In this document: piece after piece, positions 1 through 7,118 of the stretch
How positions within the stretch are numbered: position 1 is the stretch's first letter
How the letters are laid out: every line of letters begins with the position of its first letter
From: Elusimicrobiota bacterium
GTDB taxonomy: Bacteria; CG03; SLGR01; JAGXOG01
Assembly (NCBI GenBank): GCA_027858455.1
Contig: JAQICQ010000117.1
Coordinates: 1-17,589 of the forward strand
DNA: 17,589 bases
Direction: 5' to 3'
Position numbers and translations under genes: made by a program
Notes under the pieces: generated by a model
The model's input: the letters and a program-made list of their open reading frames with translations, nothing else
The model's database searches: none
What the model was told of the DNA's origin: nothing

Positions 1-1149
1 GGTAGTCTTACTGAAATAATTGACACAAAACAAACAGAAAAGCCTAAAAAAATTATTCCCAGCCCAAGTGTAATTAAAAAAAAGCTGGATGAATATAGTG
101 TCGGGCAGGAAGAAGCTAAAAAGCTTATATCGGTTGCTGTCTATAATCATTATAAAAGAGCGGCCTTAAATAATAAAGGTCCTTTTATCACTCCGGAAGA
201 AATTTCGCCGGACATAAAAATTGACAAAGAGATAGAGCTTGAAAAATCAAATGTGCTGCTTGTGGGACCAACAGGGACGGGTAAAACGTTAATGGCCAGA
301 ACATTAGCGGAACTTATAGATGTTCCCTTTGCTATTACTGACGCTACAACTCTTACCGAGGCCGGGTATGTAGGTGAAGATGTTGAAAATATTCTGCTTA
401 GATTGCTGCAGAATGCTTCTTTTGACAAAGAACTGACCGAATGGGGAATAATATATGTTGATGAAATAGATAAGGTAGCAAGAAAATCCGAGTCACCTTC
501 TATAACCAGAGACGTTTCAGGAGAAGGGGTTCAGCAGGCTTTATTGAAAATTCTTGAGGGGACGGAAGCCAATGTGCCCCCCAAAGGCGGGCGCAAGCAC
601 CCGAATCAGAAGTTTATCAGGATAGATACAACAAATATACTCTTTATCTGCGGAGGAGCATTCAGCGGGCTTGAAGATGTGGTTTCTGCAAGATTAAGCG
701 AAAAACATATGGGGTTTGGTTCCGAACTTATTAGAGACAAGAATAAAGATGTAGGCGAAATAATAAAGCATGCCGAATCGGAAGACCTCATTAAGTACGG
801 TTTAATACCGGAGCTTATGGGGCGCATGCCGATAATTGCGCCATTTCATAATTTAAGCCACGATGACCTGGTAAAGATAATGTCTGAACCTAAAAATGCT
901 GTGGTTAAACAATATCAGACTTTATTTGCTATGGAAGGAATTAAGCTTACCATCACCGACGGAGCTCTGGATAAAATATCTTCCCTGACCGAAAACAAAT
1001 CAAGCGGAGCGCGGGGTCTGCGGACTATAATTGAAAAAGTTATGCTTGATATAATGTATGAAATTCCGGATAAAAAAGGGGTAAAGGAATGCATTATAAA
1101 CCGGAAGGTTGTAGAAAACAATTCGGAGCCTGAGCTTAAAATAGCTTAG
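1..1149 (+). CDS. clpX: ATP-dependent Clp protease ATP-binding subunit ClpX (5' partial)
   Basis: AAA+ unfoldase that recognises tagged proteins and threads them into the ClpP peptidase in the cytoplasm. The frame is open from base 1, so the start and the N-terminal zinc-binding domain lie upstream; 382 codons are visible. Seen, in fragment numbering: Walker A GPTGTGKT at 89-96, pore loop GYVG, Walker B followed by DEIDK, the GGRKHP pore-loop-2 region, an MGF tripeptide at the place of the ClpP-docking IGF loop, and the sensor-2 motif GARGLR near the C terminus. By comparison with E. coli ClpX, only some 30 or more residues are missing. It ends in TAG directly followed by the lon ATG, without a gap. 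The order clpX-lon is a common bacterial arrangement, usually with clpP upstream. Identification is very secure. Confidence 0.97.
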   Translation, partial: GSLTEIIDTKQTEKPKKIIPSPSVIKKKLDEYSVGQEEAKKLISVAVYNHYKRAALNNKGPFITPEEISPDIKIDKEIELEKSNVLLVGPTGTGKTLMARTLAELIDVPFAITDATTLTEAGYVGEDVENILLRLLQNASFDKELTEWGIIYVDEIDKVARKSESPSITRDVSGEGVQQALLKILEGTEANVPPKGGRKHPNQKFIRIDTTNILFICGGAFSGLEDVVSARLSEKHMGFGSELIRDKNKDVGEIIKHAESEDLIKYGLIPELMGRMPIIAPFHNLSHDDLVKIMSEPKNAVVKQYQTLFAMEGIKLTITDGALDKISSLTENKSSGARGLRTIIEKVMLDIMYEIPDKKGVKECIINRKVVENNSEPELKIA

Positions 1150-3471
1150 ATGACAACACTTAGAAAAGCACAAAAGTTCCCGCTTTTGCCTGTCAGGGAT
1201 ATAGTCATTTTTCCTTATATGATGGTGCCTATTGCCGTAGGGCGTGCAACTTCGCTTAAAGCTCTGGAGGCAGTAAAAAAATCTAAAGATCAAAAAATTA
1301 TCATTACCGCCCAAAAAGATATATACAAAGAGGAACCTTCCGGGAAAGATCTCTATTCTGTGGGGGTCTCTGCCGATATTATCCAGACTCTGGATATGCC
1401 CGACGGCAGTTCAAAGATACTTATAGAGGGTAAAGAAAGAGTTATAATACGCGACCTGATTAAAAGCAACGGATATCTTTCTGCAGAGGTTGAATTTAAA
1501 AAAGAAAATTATTCTTCAGCGAAAAACATAACATTTAAAGCCAAATTGAGAAATTTAACGGAGCAATTTGAAGAATATGTAAAATTTAATTCGAGAGTTG
1601 ATCTTGATGTTTATTCTGTTATAGAAGAGGTAAACGATGCGGCCAAGGTGTCGGATATTATAGCCGGGCATATGCGCCTTAAAAAAGTTTCTGCCCAGGA
1701 AATTCTTAAAGAATTCAGTGTAGAAAAAAGAATAGATAAATTGTCTTTATTGCTCAGGGAAGAGATTAAGATACTTAAGGTTAAAGATGAAATAAACGGC
1801 AAGGTCCGCGGAAATATTGAGAAGGCTCAAAAAAAATCAGTTCTTTCAGAGCAGATGAAAGTTATTAAGAAGGAGCTTCTCGGGCAGGATGAAAAAAACA
1901 GTGAGAATGCCGATTACGAGCAGAAAATCAAAAAATCCGGCATGAGTAAGCAGGGAAAAGAATTATCCCTGAAAGAGTTAAACCGCCTTAAAAAAATGAT
2001 GCCTTTTTCACCGGAATCAACCGTAGTAAGAACGTATATTGACTGGCTTTTAAAGATTCCCTGGAAAAAGGAGACCCCGGACAATATTGATTTAAAGAAT
2101 GCTAAGAAAATACTTGAATCAGAGCATCACGGGTTAGAGGAAGCAAAAGATATGATTTTAGAACATCTTGCCGTTTCTAAGCTTGCCAAAGAATTTAAGT
2201 CTTCCATCCTCTGTTTTGTAGGGCCTCCCGGTACCGGGAAGACATCTTTCGGCCGCTCTATTGCTCATGCAATGGGTCGTAGATTCACCCGGGTTTCCCT
2301 TGGAGGAATGAGAGACGAAGCTGAAATAAGGGGGCACCGCCGCACATATATCGGAGCAATGCCGGGAAGAATAATACAGTCAATAGATAAGGCCGGAACG
2401 CGTAACCCTGTATTTTTGCTGGACGAAGTTGATAAGATGGGGAAAGATTTCCGGGGGGATCCTTCTTCGGCCCTCTTAGAGGCATTGGACCCGGAACAAA
2501 ACACAAGGTTCAGTGATCATTATCTCGAGGTGGATTTTGACCTTTCCGATGTTATGTTTATTACTACGGCAAATTCAGCTTCAGCTATCCCGCCGGCGCT
2601 TAAAGACCGTATGGAGGTCGTGAAGTTTACCGGATATACAAGTGACGAAAAAATAAAAATATCCCAGAAGTTTTTGGTGCCAAAACATATAAAAGCCAAA
2701 GGACTGAGTGCTTCGAGGGTGTCTTTTACCGACGAAGGAATAAGATTTATAATTGATAACTATACCCGGGAGGCCGGGGTCAGAAATATTGAAAGAGAGA
2801 TTGCTAAAGTACTTAGAAAAATTGCCCGGGAAGTAGCCGAAGGAAAGAGAAAATCAGCGAAATTAACGGAAAATAATATACAAAATTTTCTCGGCGTCCC
2901 CAAGGTCCCTCAAAATATAAAACCAAAAAATGATGTAGGAATCGCGACCGGCCTTTCCTGGACAGAGTATGGCGGCGCAACACTTTCTATCGAGATATCA
3001 GTTATGCCGGGTGACGGCAAATTAAAGCTTACCGGAAAACTCGGAGATGTTATGAAAGAGTCCGCCCAGGCAGCCTTAAGTTATGTTCGGGCAAACACGG
3101 CTGTGCTTAATGTAGAAAAAGATTTTTATAAAAATCATGATATACATGTGCATGTTCCTGCCGGAGCCATTCCTAAGGAAGGGCCGTCGGCCGGAATAAC
3201 AATATGTACGGCACTGATTTCGGCTTTGCTTAAAAAACCTGTAAATAAGGATGTAGTTATGACCGGCGAGATTACACTCAGCGGTAAAATTCTGGAAATC
3301 GGCGGGTTTAAAGAAAAAATTTTAGCCGCGCACCGGGACGGTTTTAAAAAAGTCATATTTCCCGGGCAGAACAAAAAAAACATAGAAGAGTTACCGGAAA
3401 ATATTATTAGCAATATGGAGCTTATCCCGGTTAAAGAGTACAGTGAGGTACTTATATATGCAATCAGCTAA
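1150..3471 (+). CDS. lon: ATP-dependent Lon protease (endopeptidase La)
   Basis: Cytoplasmic AAA+ serine protease that degrades misfolded and regulatory proteins. The 773 residues match the usual LonA length. Seen: N-terminal LON substrate-binding domain (about 10-200), a Lys/Glu-rich helical linker (about 200-300), Walker A GPPGTGKT at 358-365, Walker B ending in LLDEVDK with D425/E426, and a C-terminal protease domain. There GPSAG carries the catalytic Ser680, and KEKILAAHRDG supplies Lys723. The Ser-Lys spacing of 43 is the same as in E. coli Lon (S679/K722). The ATG abuts the clpX stop, and there is no clear Shine-Dalgarno, so translational coupling to clpX is likely. The last 14 bases overlap the chosen start of the next gene. 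Confidence 0.98.
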   Translation: MTTLRKAQKFPLLPVRDIVIFPYMMVPIAVGRATSLKALEAVKKSKDQKIIITAQKDIYKEEPSGKDLYSVGVSADIIQTLDMPDGSSKILIEGKERVIIRDLIKSNGYLSAEVEFKKENYSSAKNITFKAKLRNLTEQFEEYVKFNSRVDLDVYSVIEEVNDAAKVSDIIAGHMRLKKVSAQEILKEFSVEKRIDKLSLLLREEIKILKVKDEINGKVRGNIEKAQKKSVLSEQMKVIKKELLGQDEKNSENADYEQKIKKSGMSKQGKELSLKELNRLKKMMPFSPESTVVRTYIDWLLKIPWKKETPDNIDLKNAKKILESEHHGLEEAKDMILEHLAVSKLAKEFKSSILCFVGPPGTGKTSFGRSIAHAMGRRFTRVSLGGMRDEAEIRGHRRTYIGAMPGRIIQSIDKAGTRNPVFLLDEVDKMGKDFRGDPSSALLEALDPEQNTRFSDHYLEVDFDLSDVMFITTANSASAIPPALKDRMEVVKFTGYTSDEKIKISQKFLVPKHIKAKGLSASRVSFTDEGIRFIIDNYTREAGVRNIEREIAKVLRKIAREVAEGKRKSAKLTENNIQNFLGVPKVPQNIKPKNDVGIATGLSWTEYGGATLSIEISVMPGDGKLKLTGKLGDVMKESAQAALSYVRANTAVLNVEKDFYKNHDIHVHVPAGAIPKEGPSAGITICTALISALLKKPVNKDVVMTGEITLSGKILEIGGFKEKILAAHRDGFKKVIFPGQNKKNIEELPENIISNMELIPVKEYSEVLIYAIS

Positions 3472-4411
3472 AATACTTATTACCGACAAACTTGCTCCGG
3501 AAGGGGTAAAGATATTAAAGGATGCGGGTTTTAAAGTTACCGAGGATGCTTCTCTTAACGGGGAGAAGTTGAAAGAAGAGATTAGCGGGTATGACGGTTT
3601 GATAATCAGAAGCGGTACGCAGGTAACTAAAGATATTATTGACGCTGCCGATAATTTGAAGATAATAGGCCGCGCCGGAACAGGAGTTGATAATATTGAC
3701 ATTGCCGCGGCAACTAAAAGAGGGATACTTGTGGAAAATGTTCCCGCCGGGAATATTGTATCGGTCAGCGAACACACAATTGCACTAATCCTTGGATTAT
3801 TGAGGAATTTGCCGCAGGCGCATCAATCTTTAAAAGAAGGACGCTGGGATAAAAAGAAATATAAAGGCGCCGAATTGTACGGGAAAAACCTGGGTGTAAT
3901 AGGTATGGGTAAAATAGGAACGGAAGTTGTAAAACGAGCAAAGGCGTTTGACCTTAAAATCAGCATTTATGACCCGTTTGTATCGGAAGAAACAGCTGCG
4001 GAAATGGGGGTTAAATTAGTGTCACTTGATGAATTATTGAAAACTTCGGATGTAATTACCGTGCATGCGCCCGTTACAGAAAAAACCAAAGGGCTGATAA
4101 GTGTTCAAAATATCGCAAAGATGAAAGACGGTGTCTATTTCATAAATTGCGCCCGGGGCGCTATAGTTGACGAAAAAGCCCTTGCAGAAGCAGTTAAAAA
4201 CTCTAAGATTGCCGGAGCGGCTGTGGATGTCTATGAAAATGAACCTTCAGTGGATTCGCCTTTAGTCGGGGTTGACGGGATAATCCACACTCCGCATCTG
4301 GGCGCTTCTACAATTGAGGCGCAGACGAGAGTCGCAGTATGCATAGCCGACCAGGTAAGAGAATACCTTAAGAATGATAAGATAATTGATGCGGTAAACG
4401 ACATAGAATAA
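3458..4411 (+). CDS. serA: D-3-phosphoglycerate dehydrogenase, short form (D-isomer 2-hydroxyacid dehydrogenase family)
   Basis: Likely oxidises 3-phosphoglycerate to 3-phosphohydroxypyruvate with NAD, the first step of serine synthesis. I chose ATG 3458 (317 residues) over an in-frame GTG at 3443, because GAGGT at 3445-3449 sits 8 bases before the ATG and MQSAKILITDKLAPEG matches usual SerA N termini. Seen: NAD-binding GMGKIG at 149-154 followed by Asp in SIYDP, and the catalytic Arg233 (NCARGAIVDE), Glu262 (YENEP) and His280 (HTPHLGAST). The protein ends where the catalytic core ends, with no ASB or ACT domain, so serine feedback through an ACT domain is not expected. It ends in two tandem TAA codons. 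A related 2-hydroxyacid dehydrogenase specificity (glycerate, lactate) cannot be excluded, but the N terminus and the AVN near the end favour SerA. Confidence 0.85.
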   Translation: MQSAKILITDKLAPEGVKILKDAGFKVTEDASLNGEKLKEEISGYDGLIIRSGTQVTKDIIDAADNLKIIGRAGTGVDNIDIAAATKRGILVENVPAGNIVSVSEHTIALILGLLRNLPQAHQSLKEGRWDKKKYKGAELYGKNLGVIGMGKIGTEVVKRAKAFDLKISIYDPFVSEETAAEMGVKLVSLDELLKTSDVITVHAPVTEKTKGLISVQNIAKMKDGVYFINCARGAIVDEKALAEAVKNSKIAGAAVDVYENEPSVDSPLVGVDGIIHTPHLGASTIEAQTRVAVCIADQVREYLKNDKIIDAVNDIE

Positions 4412-4456
4412 TAAAAATTTGCGTAGGTAATAATATCGGTTTTGTCGTTTTATTAT

Positions 4457-4486
4457 TTGACATTCAGGCCGATAATAAGTTATATA
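4457..4486 (+). promoter_or_regulatory. Sigma-70-type promoter for tRNA-Lys
   Basis: A perfect -35 hexamer TTGACA at 4457-4462 is followed, after 17 or 18 bases, by TTATAT (4480-4485) or TATATA (4481-4486). The predicted start point is near 4492-4494, about a dozen bases before the mature tRNA 5' end at 4506. It lies in the 94-base gap after serA; I see no convincing terminator in the rest of that gap. Confidence 0.7.
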
Positions 4487-4505
4487 AGTAAAATAGAAAT
4501 TAGGC

Positions 4506-4581
4506 GGGCCCGTAGCTCAGTTGGTAGAGCAACGCCCTTTTAAGGCGTGGGTCGAAGGTTCGAACCCTTCCGGGCTCACCA
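4506..4581 (+). tRNA. tRNA-Lys (anticodon UUU), CCA encoded
   Basis: The 76-base cloverleaf folds fully. The acceptor stem GGGCCCG pairs with CGGGCTC (one G-U pair), with discriminator A and an encoded CCA at 4579-4581. The D stem is GCTC/GAGC with AGTTGGT in the loop. The anticodon stem ACGCC/GGCGT closes the seven-base loop CTTTTAA, giving anticodon TTT and A37. The variable loop is GGGTC. The T stem GAAGG/CCTTC closes TTCGAAC. It reads AAA and AAG lysine codons, which are abundant here. A consensus promoter precedes it, and the next gene begins 20 bases after the CCA, so the two are probably co-transcribed. Confidence 0.97.
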
Positions 4582-4601
4582 AAAATTAATGAGGTAAAGT
4601 T

Positions 4602-4895
4602 TTGGATACAAAAAAACGAGCATGGGTTAAATCGATTGTTTGGCGTATTATTGGCATTGTCCTTCTAGGAGCTATAGCATATTTTGTAACCGGCAACTGG
4701 GAAGAAACAAATATAATAATGATTGTGTTCCACGGTATTCGTGTGATTATGTATTTTTATCATGAACGGGCCTGGGAACGTATTTCATGGGGTAAGATAG
4801 AACATCCCTTGTCTGATATCGGCGTGACAAAAAAATTCACCAATGAAGAAATTAAAGAAATAGAAGAAAAACTCCGTAAAATGGGACATATGTAA
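4602..4895 (+). CDS. Small membrane protein of the DUF2061 type
   Basis: This 97-residue protein has unknown function. The start is TTG at 4602, supported by GAGGT at 4591-4595 with six bases of spacing; no in-frame ATG gives a full domain. Seen: a basic N terminus (MDTKKRAWVKS), a first hydrophobic segment at about 14-30 (WRIIGIVLLGAIAYFVTG), a second at about 36-53, then the motif YHERAWERISWG and a charged, Lys/Glu-rich C-terminal tail. The pattern TKKR..VK...WR with a later HER.W..I.WG is what I know of DUF2061, a small inner-membrane family often found alone. It follows tRNA-Lys closely and probably shares its transcript. The family call rests on motif recall; a role cannot be given. Confidence 0.75.
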   Translation: MDTKKRAWVKSIVWRIIGIVLLGAIAYFVTGNWEETNIIMIVFHGIRVIMYFYHERAWERISWGKIEHPLSDIGVTKKFTNEEIKEIEEKLRKMGHM

Positions 4896-4934
4896 AGTTG
4901 ACAATCACGAGTATAATTAGTAAATTTTAATATT

Positions 4935-5147
4935 ATGAAAAAAGATATACATCCAAAAACACATAAAGCAAAAGTAACTTGCGCCTGCGGGGCAAATTTT
5001 GAAGTAATTTCAACAAAAGAGAAGATAAGGGTTGAATTGTGTTCAGAATGCCATCCGTTCTACACCGGGGAGCAGAAACTTGTTGATGCTGCCGGCAGGG
5101 TAGAAAAATTTGAACGCAAGTACGGCAAATCAAAAACTTCTAAATAG
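4935..5147 (+). CDS. rpmE: 50S ribosomal protein L31 (bL31), zinc-binding form
   Basis: This small ribosomal large-subunit protein takes part in the bridge between the subunits. The 70 residues are the normal length. Seen: the family start MKKDIHPK, then CAC, then CSECHPFYTG, which together give the four-cysteine zinc site of the C+ form, and a basic C-terminal tail. No Shine-Dalgarno precedes the ATG; the upstream bases are AT-rich, with TTGACA at 4898 and TATAAT at 4912 that do not form a normally spaced pair. Any start point paired with either element would leave only 0-11 untranslated bases. The stop is TAG. It is followed by a hairpin and then prfA, a neighbour pair often seen in bacteria. 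Confidence 0.95.
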   Translation: MKKDIHPKTHKAKVTCACGANFEVISTKEKIRVELCSECHPFYTGEQKLVDAAGRVEKFERKYGKSKTSK

Positions 5148-5164
5148 CCGGGTTAACATTAAAT

Positions 5165-5206
5165 GCACCGCAACGGGTAACCTTACCCGGAAACGGTGTT
5201 TTTTTT
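5165..5206 (+). terminator. Terminator-like or attenuator hairpin between rpmE and prfA
   Basis: The outer stem CACCG (5166-5170) pairs with CGGTG (5194-5198), extended by a G-U pair (5165/5199). Inside it, CGGGTAA (5174-5180) pairs with TTACCCG (5183-5189), with the innermost pairs probably open. A run of eight T follows at 5199-5206, three bases before the prfA ATG at 5210. The form is that of an intrinsic terminator, but it sits where the prfA ribosome site should be. A competing pairing, CCGGGT (5148-5153) with ACCCGG (5185-5190), would disrupt it. Confidence 0.7.
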
Positions 5207-5209
5207 ATT

Positions 5210-6271
5210 ATGTTTGAAAAATTTAAAGAATATAAAAAAGAATACAAAGAGCTGGAAAAAAAGTTAACCCTTCCCGAGGTTATAAATAATCAAAATAAGC
5301 TTAAAACATTTGCCCGCCGCCACGGAGAACTTAAAGTAATTCTTGAAATTTATGACCGGTATGTGAAACTAAAAACTGAGTTAAAAGGAGCAATCCTCCT
5401 ATATGAACAGGAAAGCGGCCAGATGCAGAAACTGGCGGAAGAAGAAACCGACAAGCTTAAAGGAAAGATACAAAAGTTAGAGAAAAAACTTAAAGCTTAT
5501 CTGCTCCCTAAAGATCCGGACGCCGGCAAAGATGTAATAATGGAGATCAGGGCCGGTACCGGTGGTGACGAGGCTGCCCTTTTTTGCGCTGTTTTGCATA
5601 GAATGTATGTAAGATTCGCTGATTCAAAAGGGTGGAAGACAGAGGTTTACAGCTCAAATCAGACCGGACTCGGAGGTTTTAAAGAAATAATTTTTTCGGT
5701 TGAAGGAAATAATGTATTTAGTTATCTTAAATCCGAAAGCGGAGTCCACCGGGTTCAGAGAGTGCCCGAGACAGAAACCGGGGGCAGAATACACACGTCC
5801 GCCTGCAGCATAGTGGTCTTGCCCCAGGCAGATGAAGTGGAATTTTCTATAAATAAAGATGATTTAAGAATTGACACATACAGGGCTTCGGGGAAAGGCG
5901 GACAGCATGTCAATGTTACCGATTCAGCAGTTAGAATAACCCACCTTCCCACCGGAGTAGTAGCTCAGTGCCAGGATGAAAGGTCCCAGAATCAAAATAA
6001 GGTAAAGGCTATGAATATGCTAAGGGCCAGGATAAAAGAAAAGATTGACCGCGATCGGGCAGAAAAAAAAGACAAAAAACGCAGAAAGCATATTGGCTCG
6101 GGAGACAGAAGCCAGAAGATAAGGACATATAATTTTCCTCAAAACCGTATAACCGACCACCGGGTAAATTTAAAAGTTTATAATCTTGAAGGTATAGTAG
6201 GGGGCAGCCTTTTGGATTTTATTGTTGAACTCAGAAAAAAACTAAGGGAACAAGAGTTAAGTGAACTATAA
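5210..6271 (+). CDS. prfA: Peptide chain release factor 1 (RF1)
   Basis: Releases finished peptides at UAA and UAG codons. The 353 residues are close to the usual RF1 length. Seen: a coiled, charged N-terminal domain (1-100), the tripeptide Pro-Glu-Thr at 186-188, which fits the RF1 PxT stop-recognition motif rather than the RF2 SPF, and the catalytic GGQ at 230-232 within SGKGGQHVNVTDSAVR. The C-terminal domain carries the Lys/Arg-rich stretch typical of the family. The start MFEKFKEY matches the family N terminus, so ATG 5210 is right although it has no Shine-Dalgarno and directly follows a U-tract. It overlaps prmC by 11 bases, and PrmC methylates the GGQ glutamine (Gln232 here). Confidence 0.97.
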   Translation: MFEKFKEYKKEYKELEKKLTLPEVINNQNKLKTFARRHGELKVILEIYDRYVKLKTELKGAILLYEQESGQMQKLAEEETDKLKGKIQKLEKKLKAYLLPKDPDAGKDVIMEIRAGTGGDEAALFCAVLHRMYVRFADSKGWKTEVYSSNQTGLGGFKEIIFSVEGNNVFSYLKSESGVHRVQRVPETETGGRIHTSACSIVVLPQADEVEFSINKDDLRIDTYRASGKGGQHVNVTDSAVRITHLPTGVVAQCQDERSQNQNKVKAMNMLRARIKEKIDRDRAEKKDKKRRKHIGSGDRSQKIRTYNFPQNRITDHRVNLKVYNLEGIVGGSLLDFIVELRKKLREQELSEL

Positions 6272-7118
6272 TACCGCGCAAATGTTGTCCTGGGCGGCCA
6301 ACCGGCTAACTGAAGCCGGGATTGAGAATGCCCGCTGCGAGGCCGAATATATTTTTGCCGCCGGAAAAGAAATAAGCCGCAATCAGGTGCTTGCTAAGTT
6401 ATCCCGGCCGGTGGATATCCTTTCAGAAGAGTTATTCCGTAAAAACATAGAAAAAAGAGGCCAAAGGATTCCTTTTGGCTATATATTTAACAGGGCGAAT
6501 TTTATGGGATATGATTTAAAAGTAACCGGGGATACTCTTATACCGCGACCGGAGACTGAAATTTTAGTTGAAGAGGCAGCTAAATATTTAAAATCAAAAG
6601 AAGGCAATTTAAAAGTGCTTGATATTGGTACAGGAAGCGGAAATATAGCCATAGCTATAGCAAAATTCACCTCGGCGCAAATAACAGCTACGGATATTTC
6701 TGCCCGTGCATTGAAAGTTGCCTCCGAAAATTCCGGGATGCAGAACGCCGACGTCCGGATAGAATTCATTCAAAGCAATCTGTATAAAAGTCTGACAGCG
6801 GATTATTTAAATTACTTTGACCTGATAATATCTAATCCTCCCTATGTAAATTTAAAAGAATATGCTAAAATACAGCCGGAAGTCAAAAAAGAGCCTAAGA
6901 ACGCTCTTGTTGCTTCAGGGAAAGGGCTTGGTGTTATCAAAAAGATATTAACCGGCGCCGGAAATTTTCTTAAAGAGAGGGGAATAATATTTATGGAAAT
7001 AGGTTATAATCAGCGAAAAGATGTAGAAAAATTTATAACAGAAAAAGTTAAATTTACCGAAATAGAGTTTATAAAAGACTACGAAAAGATAGACAGAATT
7101 TTAAAATTAACATTATAA
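6261..7118 (+). CDS. prmC: Peptide chain release factor N5-glutamine methyltransferase
   Basis: Transfers a methyl group from S-adenosylmethionine to the GGQ glutamine of release factors. The start is GTG at 6261, inside the end of prfA, with an AGGGA-type site some 11 bases upstream. The 285 residues are normal. Seen: an N-terminal helical domain (1-75), the family motif IPRPETE at 94-100, the SAM-binding motif VLDIGTGSGNIA at about 119-130, and the substrate-binding NPPY at 192-195. The overlap with prfA fits translational coupling of enzyme and substrate. Its TAA shares a base with the murA ATG. Confidence 0.95.
   Translation: MNYNTAQMLSWAANRLTEAGIENARCEAEYIFAAGKEISRNQVLAKLSRPVDILSEELFRKNIEKRGQRIPFGYIFNRANFMGYDLKVTGDTLIPRPETEILVEEAAKYLKSKEGNLKVLDIGTGSGNIAIAIAKFTSAQITATDISARALKVASENSGMQNADVRIEFIQSNLYKSLTADYLNYFDLIISNPPYVNLKEYAKIQPEVKKEPKNALVASGKGLGVIKKILTGAGNFLKERGIIFMEIGYNQRKDVEKFITEKVKFTEIEFIKDYEKIDRILKLTL

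Noticed and set aside
3443..3457. GTG at 3443 as the start of the phosphoglycerate dehydrogenase gene
   Set aside because: The GAGGT ribosome site overlaps this codon and is well spaced for ATG 3458, and the extra five residues do not belong to the family N terminus.
3391..3777. 128-codon open frame on the minus strand opposite the lon end and serA
   Set aside because: It lies fully opposite two well-identified genes, has no recognisable motif and shows the Ser/Ile-rich composition of a shadow frame.
4434..4474. Inverted repeat TATCGG/CCGATA after serA as a terminator
   Set aside because: The stem is six bases with a loop of about 29 bases and no U-tract, and the right arm lies inside the tRNA promoter spacer.
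4898..4917. TTGACA and TATAAT, both perfect consensus hexamers, before rpmE
   Set aside because: They are only eight bases apart, so they cannot serve as one sigma-70 promoter; each could only work with a weaker partner.
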